Of a stretch of DNA of 64,000 nucleotides, positions 59,075-64,000 are shown in pieces (position 1 is the stretch's first letter; each line of letters begins with the position of its first letter). Made by a program: the position numbers and the translations under genes. The notes beneath the pieces were generated by a model. That model did no database searches. It worked only from the letters and a program-made list of their open reading frames with translations, and had not been told where the DNA came from. Source of the stretch: Chondrus crispus (Eukaryota; Rhodophyta; Florideophyceae; Gigartinales; Gigartinaceae); the NCBI RefSeq assembly GCF_000350225.1, contig NW_005178726.1, positions 202,329 through 266,328 of the forward strand, read 5' to 3'.

Positions 59075-59426
59075 TGTCGGTAATTTGCGTTAGCGCTTGC
59101 CTCGTGCAGGGTTGCTGACGAGGGCCACGCTGTTGTTGAGACAACCAGGCTCCTTGTGCGAACAAGGAGCAAAGCTTAAGAGCAATGACAGCTTTATTGG
59201 TGTTTTGATCTTCTGTTTCGTCTGCCTCCCTCTCTCTTCCTCTACTGCCTCTAACATAGCATAAGTACATTTAGCGCGCGGAGTGTCGCGCCTGTTCGAA
59301 TGGTGTCGCGCCGGATGGGTTGAAGAGCCTTGACCTTTTGTGAACGCACAAGTGTACAACCGGTCACAACCAATCCCATGACGCCTGTAGGTCACTGTAG
59401 CTCTGCCTTACAGCTTGTTCTCGACA
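59075..59426 (-). repeat. 5' LTR of copia element 3 (352 bp)
   Basis: Pair of 53102-53453. The AATAAA complement is at 59193-59198. TSD TAGAC follows at 59427-59431. The leader before the gag ATG is only about 40 nt and I see no TGG-type primer site in it. Confidence 0.95.
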
Positions 59427-59437
59427 TAGACTAACGT

Positions 59438-61896
59438 CTAGTGTCTATTATACCGACAACCTCAATTGAGGTACATAGCCTCAATTGAACGCTATTCCCA
59501 AGCGCCAAAAAAGAACCGATACGGTACCTATGCACGCTTTTCGCGCCAAAAAACAGCATCAATGCCCCCTTAATAAGCGTGGGACCCTTCCCACATCGCC
59601 AATTTTCGAAGTGGTACGCAGCAGTACGTCTTGGAATCAGGCTCGGCATTGCGAAACTTTCCCAAAATGACCGCCGCAAAAGACCCACGCCGTCGCATTG
59701 GTGCGCAGGTGCACACTAAAGCAACCTGCGTCACCAATGCATCCGAGTGCGCTCGCCTGTACGGAAGCAAGGCAAAAGGCAAACTTCTCAGTGGAACCGT
59801 CCAAGAAGTCCTCGTGGACACAATCAAAGGCCGTAGGCAGACCTCTTTGAAGGTGGAATGGACTGTCACAGTCCAACCAACCATTACAACAGCTGTAAAG
59901 GCGGTTAAGCTTGTTAACATCAAGCACGGTAGTGCCGAAAGGGTTGTTCGTCCGAGCGCCGAACCTTTGATTCCAGCGAGTCCACCCCAAACTCCAGTCA
60001 CCCCCGCCACAGCCTCAACTGTAAGCAAGACAAAAGCATGGGTCAATCAGCAATCCTGGGAACAAGCATCTGAAGACAGCAGCGGCACATCGACACCATC
60101 CAAAAGTACCGAACCAGACGCCATTGCACATGATATTCCATGGTACAAAGAGCATGTCACAGCCCCCATTGGTGGGTACTCAGCTCGCAAGTTTTGGACA
60201 GTTCGAGCCTGGAATGGAACAAATATATCTGAAGGCGCTGGAATCCAAGGCCTTACACCATTCGACTGCTTCATGAGCATGTATCCATTTGAGCACCTCT
60301 TGCTTGTGACCGAACTAACCAACGAGAACCTCCTGGCTAAAGGTAAAACAGGCATCTCACCGTCGGAAGTGCTTCGGTTTTTTGGGGTCCTTATCCTCAT
60401 GACACGTTTCGAGTTCGGCAGTAAGCAAGATTTGTGGAGCTCTTTACCTTCATTTAAGTATATACCTGCACCTTTTTTTGGTCGGACGGGGATGTCACGA
60501 AATAGATTCTTTGATATATTAAGCAATGTTCCCTTCAGTCGTCAGCCATCGCACCAGGGAAATCTTTCGACAGCGTCATTTCGATGGAAACTTGTGGACG
60601 ACTTTGTGCAGGCTATCAACATGCACAGATTGAAGCGTGTGACGCCTTCTGATCTTATTTGTGTCGATGAGTCCATCTCGAGGTGGTATGGACTAGGAGG
60701 TCACTGGATAGACGTGGGACTCCCACAGTATGTGGCAATTGACCGCAAACCCGAGCATGGGTGTGAAATACAAGATGCCTCATGCGGGAGAAGCGGTATT
60801 ATGATGCGTTTAGAGTTAGTGACAACGGCAGAAGATGAAGCGAAAAAAGAGAATGAGGGAAGCATGTTACATGGAGCTGCAGTCTTGAAACGTCTCGTTT
60901 CACCGTGGTCCGGTTCGCATAGAATCGTGTGTGCAGACTCTTAGTTTGCAAGTGTTTATGCTGCTGAGATGCTGCTGAAGTTGGACCTCAATTTTATCGG
61001 TGTCGTAAAGACAGCGACAAGGCTGTATCCAATGGATTACCTTTCGAAACAAGAGCTTTCGGAGAGGGGACAGCATATTAGTCTGGTAGGGAAGGGGCTA
61101 AACGGAAACAATATGATGATGGCGCTCATGTGGTTGGATAGAAATAGAAGGTATTTTATTTCAACAGCGTCGTGTGCAGAGCAAGGTGACGCCTACCTCC
61201 GCAAGCGCTGGAGGCAAGTGGAGGGCGGTCCAGAAAACGTAGAGGTGCATATACGGCAGCCAAAAGTCTGCGAAATATACTACAGTTGTTGCGCCCAGGT
61301 GGATAGACATAATCGCTGCCGTCAAGAAGTTTTGGATATGGAAAAGAAAATTGGGACTCAAAGCTGGCATTTCCGTGTGAACACATCGTTGCTCTCAATT
61401 TGTGTAGTACAGTTGGTTGCTCTGGAAAGGGGCTCATGGTTCAAGAAAGAACATGAATCAACGTTCGTTTTACGAGGCATTGGCGACAGAGTTAATTGAC
61501 AACTTTTACGAACGGCCATACTTGAGAGGAAGATGCACGACAGCATCGAAATCACAGAATGAGGCCCCTGCAGGACGACTGACAAGTGGAATCGGAATCC
61601 ACTTGACTCCGACGAAGCAAAGGCGACGTAAGAGGGATGGAAAAGTTACGGCATATGCTTTGCAAAAAACCTGTAGGGTGTGTAAGATCCACAAGACCAC
61701 ACACCTGTGTTCTGCTTGCAGTGTGAGTGATAATATTGTTTGGCTGTGTCGTGCAGCGAAGGGCAGGGACTGCTTTTCCGTTCATTTAGGTGAAAAACAC
61801 AATCTAGACAACTCCCTTCTGGAGCAATCGTGAGGACCTCAATTGAGGATAATTGGTCCCTCAATTGAGGCTCTTGGCCGGTACAATAGACACTAG
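59438..61896 (+). mobile_element. piggyBac-family element
   Basis: 2459 bp with inverted ends CTAGTGTCTATTATACCG (left) and CGGTACAATAGACACTAG (right). Each end carries two copies of the palindrome CCTCAATTGAGG (59460-59471 and a partial one at 59479-59488; 61837-61848, 61859-61870). The expected TTAA target duplication is not visible (left flank CTAACGT, right flank GAAATA), so the flanks have mutated or the ends differ from typical piggyBac. It encodes a broken piggyBac transposase. Confidence 0.88.
59667..61833 (+). pseudogene. piggyBac transposase with TAG and a frameshift
   Basis: Start at ATG 59667 (MTAAKDPRRRIG). The DDE_Tnp_1_7 core begins near 60230 (GLTPFDCFMSMYPFEHLL). Catalytic Asp motifs: ICVDESISRWYG (about 60660), HRIVCADS (about 60935) and AQVDRHNR (about 61300). 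TAG at 60942-60944 falls two codons after the second catalytic Asp; the frame continues unchanged to 61499. A frame change near 61455-61475 leads to the C-terminal Cys-rich zinc domain (CRVCKIHKTTHLCSAC...C...CFSVHLGEKH) ending at 61833. The N-terminal ~190 residues are poorly conserved, as usual. Two lesions make it inactive. Confidence 0.92.
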
Positions 61897-62231
61897 GAAA
61901 TATTCGTGCACTACTGTACACACGACGGCACACGTGTCACACTTGCGCCGGCGGACGATTGCAAGCCCGCCGACGCCGCCCACTCCCTGCTCTGTATTTA
62001 GCGCCGTCCCGCCGTCCTGTACCCTTCGGAGGGTAGCCAGACGCCCGGCTAAGAGGGACATCAGTAAATGTGAAAAGGCTACTTTCGTCTTTCCCTTTAC
62101 GCGTCTGCTCGCTCCGCCTCATTCCCCTTTTCGCCTCCATTTCCAGACGCCCACTCCCACTCTGGCCAGACGTCCCTCGCGAGAGTTTGACCTCTCGTAC
62201 CCTGGCCGCGGCCTCGCGACTTTCAGTGACA
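61897..62231. other. GC-rich spacer, no gene
   Basis: It contains an imperfect copy of the TACCCTTCGAAGGGTA palindrome (about 62020-62036). Nothing else was recognised. Confidence 0.5.
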
Positions 62232-63745
62232 TTGTTGCGGGCAGGCACGCTGCTGGAGGGCAGTCCGCAAAACTCGTGGTGGAATTTTTCAATCTCGGGT
62301 TTACTTTAGGGTGACCCCACCGCGCCTTGCCCAAAATCGCAAAAAGCAGACAGTTGTCCTCCGGTAATTGGATCTACTATCTTTTAATCAAGCCGCGCTT
62401 TGGGGGAGGTGGTGATTCAGAGATGAACCCCACCGCGCCTGTAACACGATACATCTATTCATATTCAGGGTCACCCCAATTAGGCTACGAGTATGTCGTA
62501 GAAATACATTTGGCGCAAAGAAGCAAGCTACTGCACGCGTCTGTTCCACAATTGGCGGCAACTTTTGCTCGTCATTTGCCCGCTCTCCATAATATGTAGG
62601 CTCCTGTTTGGGAATTATCAACTCGGCAAGTACACCACGCTTTCAATTCGCGGCGTTCTCAGACACTGCGCTCTCAGCAACGCACAGGGCAAGATTCTCC
62701 TCGTCTGACCACCCCAGTCCCTTACCCTTTTTCCTCACTCTTACTGCCGAGTCATCAGTCCTAGTAACCACCTCAGCCATTGCCTGCACTTCTCAGAAGA
62801 CGAGAAGGAGGGAGAAGATGGGAAATGTCCACGAGCGAAGGCTGCACAACACTCCTTTTTGCGTCCCACACTATTGATGGGACTTCAGTCAAAACAGCCC
62901 CAATGCCATTTGGAAGAGCTTTGGTAGAGCTGTAAGCACATGAAATTCAGATGTTTTCTGTACCGTTACTATAGAACGAAGCTCGCCCAAACGGCGCTTT
63001 GGACAAAAATCTCGACCAAATAATTTTGGTTTGGAAAAGAATCCTTCCCAAATTCTAAACTTTAGGACAAATGGTGGCGCGGTGGGGTTCAAAATTTCTT
63101 CCATCGGTCCGAACTTTAGTCCATCGGTCCAAACTTTAGTGGTTGGAACTTTAGGACAGAAATTTTGTTGGCGGTGGGGTCACCCTTACGTCCAGCGATT
63201 TTGTGGGCAAACGAAAAAAACACATAAATAAAATAACGCACTGTGCGCGTTATTTTACGGACAACCTTAATATATTTTGTACTGTAAACAGTAATGACGT
63301 GAGGCCATACCTCACCTCATTACTGTATCTGGCAAATCGCTTGTCGTCCAGCTACACACTACAGTAGTGGCGGAGATACTGTAGATATAAAGGGGAGAAA
63401 GGATAAAGGTAGATACTGTAGATGGGGAGGGGGCGCTCATTGCGCACGCTGTTCTGTTATACAGAATATGTACGTACGTACTGTTGTACGGTACTTGCAC
63501 TCAGCGCTTCGGCGCGATAGCGGATTGTTGTTGGTGTGAGATGCCTGCAGATTCCGTGTGGTGCGTGTAAGATATTCCGACAGGGGCTACCCTTCGAGGG
63601 TCTTAGCTCTGTTGTAAATAAAGATGTAACCCTTCGAAGGGTACGGCTTTAACACTTTGTCAAAAAAGTTGCGAACGATATGACGACAATCTGCAGCGCA
63701 CAGGCGGTACAGTACTGCACTGCACTGTTCAATTCCGGTGGGTAC
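62232..63745. repeat. Dispersed repeat R1, copy 2 (interrupted)
   Basis: Matches 33319-33963 on both sides of an 877-bp insertion at 62309-63185. Small differences only, such as one T fewer in a T run near 62288 and a short deletion near 63318. After about 63745 it runs within 30 bp into repeat R2. Confidence 0.92.
62309..63185. mobile_element. 877-bp TTA-flanked non-autonomous DNA transposon
   Basis: Inserted in repeat R1. Ends GGGTGACCCCACCGC and GCGGTGGGGTCACCC (the right end read with its neighbour G gives GGCGGTGGGG). TSD TTA at 62306-62308 and 63186-63188. The uninterrupted R1 copy at 33319 shows a single TTA at this point. A second inverted pair lies inside (AACCCCACCGCGCC near 62425, GGCGCGGTGGGGTT near 63074). 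Near the right end CCATCGGTCC.AACTTTAGT is repeated twice. No ORF. The 3-bp TTA TSD suggests PIF/Harbinger mobilisation. Confidence 0.92.
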
Positions 63746-63775
63746 GTAAAAGATATAGCAGTTGCACGTACTGTA

Positions 63776-64000
63776 CACGGCTTCACCCGCACCGGCCCCG
63801 AGCACGCCTCCCGCGCACACCTCTGAACCATCGCGTGACCCACAAGCGACCTCGGGGGGGAGGGCGTGGCGCTCGCGACGGCAGCTCGCCTCGCAAAAGC
63901 AAGCTCCCCGACGAAGCGCGACGCGGATACCTTTTCTGCCACGCAAGCGCGAGAGCGTCCCGAATATTCAAACGAGCAGCCTCGCGAGCGCGGGCCCCGC
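63776..64000. repeat. Dispersed GC-rich repeat R2, copy 2 (cut by window end)
   Basis: Matches 39562-39787 with a few single-base differences (for example near 63826, 63834 and 63909). It continues beyond the window. Confidence 0.9.

Larger units (their letters stand above)
53102..59426 (-). mobile_element. Ty1/copia element 3, complete with LTRs and TSD
   Basis: 6325 bp on the minus strand with two 352-bp LTRs (plus strand TGTCGGTAAT...CTCGACA) and a TAGAC duplication (53097-53101, 59427-59431). Minus-strand order: 5' LTR, gag, protease (with a nested 684-bp insertion), integrase, RT-RNase H, 3' LTR. Gag has two in-frame TAA codons. IN and RT-RH frames are open. Confidence 0.96.

Overview
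The window is eukaryotic nuclear DNA, dominated by transposable elements with a small island of host genes. Signs of a eukaryote are a nucleoporin-88-like gene, a spliced gene with a 105-nt GT-AG intron, TATA boxes, chromodomain Ty3/gypsy elements, Ty1/copia elements, and piggyBac, Tc1/mariner and MITE-type DNA transposons. Host genes are short, intron-poor and closely packed between large retroelement blocks. That layout, together with Pol sequences resembling red-algal retroelements, suggests a red alga of the florideophyte (Chondrus-like) type. This is inference; the sequence alone does not name the species. No tRNA, rRNA or CRISPR array was recognised.

Layout. (1) 1-19.1 kb: a Ty3/gypsy chromovirus (outer, + strand, entering from beyond the left edge) split by a complete younger chromovirus (inner, - strand, 2173-13381) with 600/601-bp LTRs and a GATGT target-site duplication. 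Removing the inner element makes the outer pol continuous again. Downstream of the outer pol, an antisense two-frame ORF (16534-18131) encodes an unrecognised protein ending in a SUMO-interaction-like motif. (2) 19.1-39.3 kb: mostly host DNA. It holds a SANT/Myb-like gene, Nup88-like, RsmE-like rRNA methyltransferase, a DEDDy 3'-5' exonuclease, a hypothetical protein, a Cys-rich single-pass membrane protein and a secreted protein. Among these lie a PIF/Harbinger-type MITE (27029-27426), a Tc1-like element with paired terminal repeats (33964-35348), a TTAA-flanked element (36042-37255) and a gene fragment. (3) 39.6-59.4 kb: an assembly gap, then three Ty1/copia elements. The first is truncated (40604-45225). 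The second is complete, with 476-bp LTRs and TSD GTGCG (45425-52442). The third is complete and on the - strand, with 352-bp LTRs and TSD TAGAC (53102-59426). The third carries a 684-bp TG...CA insertion with its own TSD (AATTC) inside its protease. (4) 59.4-64 kb: a broken piggyBac element, then a second copy of a repeat found at 33.3 kb. That copy is split by an 877-bp TTA-flanked element, so the 33.3-kb copy serves as its empty site.

How it fits together. The retroelement genes follow the usual order: gag with a CCHC knuckle, then PR-RT-RH-IN-chromodomain in gypsy or PR-IN-RT-RH in copia. Gag and pol lie in -1-related frames. Several elements are recent by LTR identity or clean TSDs, yet their coding regions hold in-frame stops or lost catalytic residues, which suggests mobilisation in trans. 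The best candidates for something undescribed are the accessory ORFs carried by retroelements: the antisense ORF pair of the outer gypsy element, and the leader ORF of the second copia element. Both have SUMO-interaction-like motifs.
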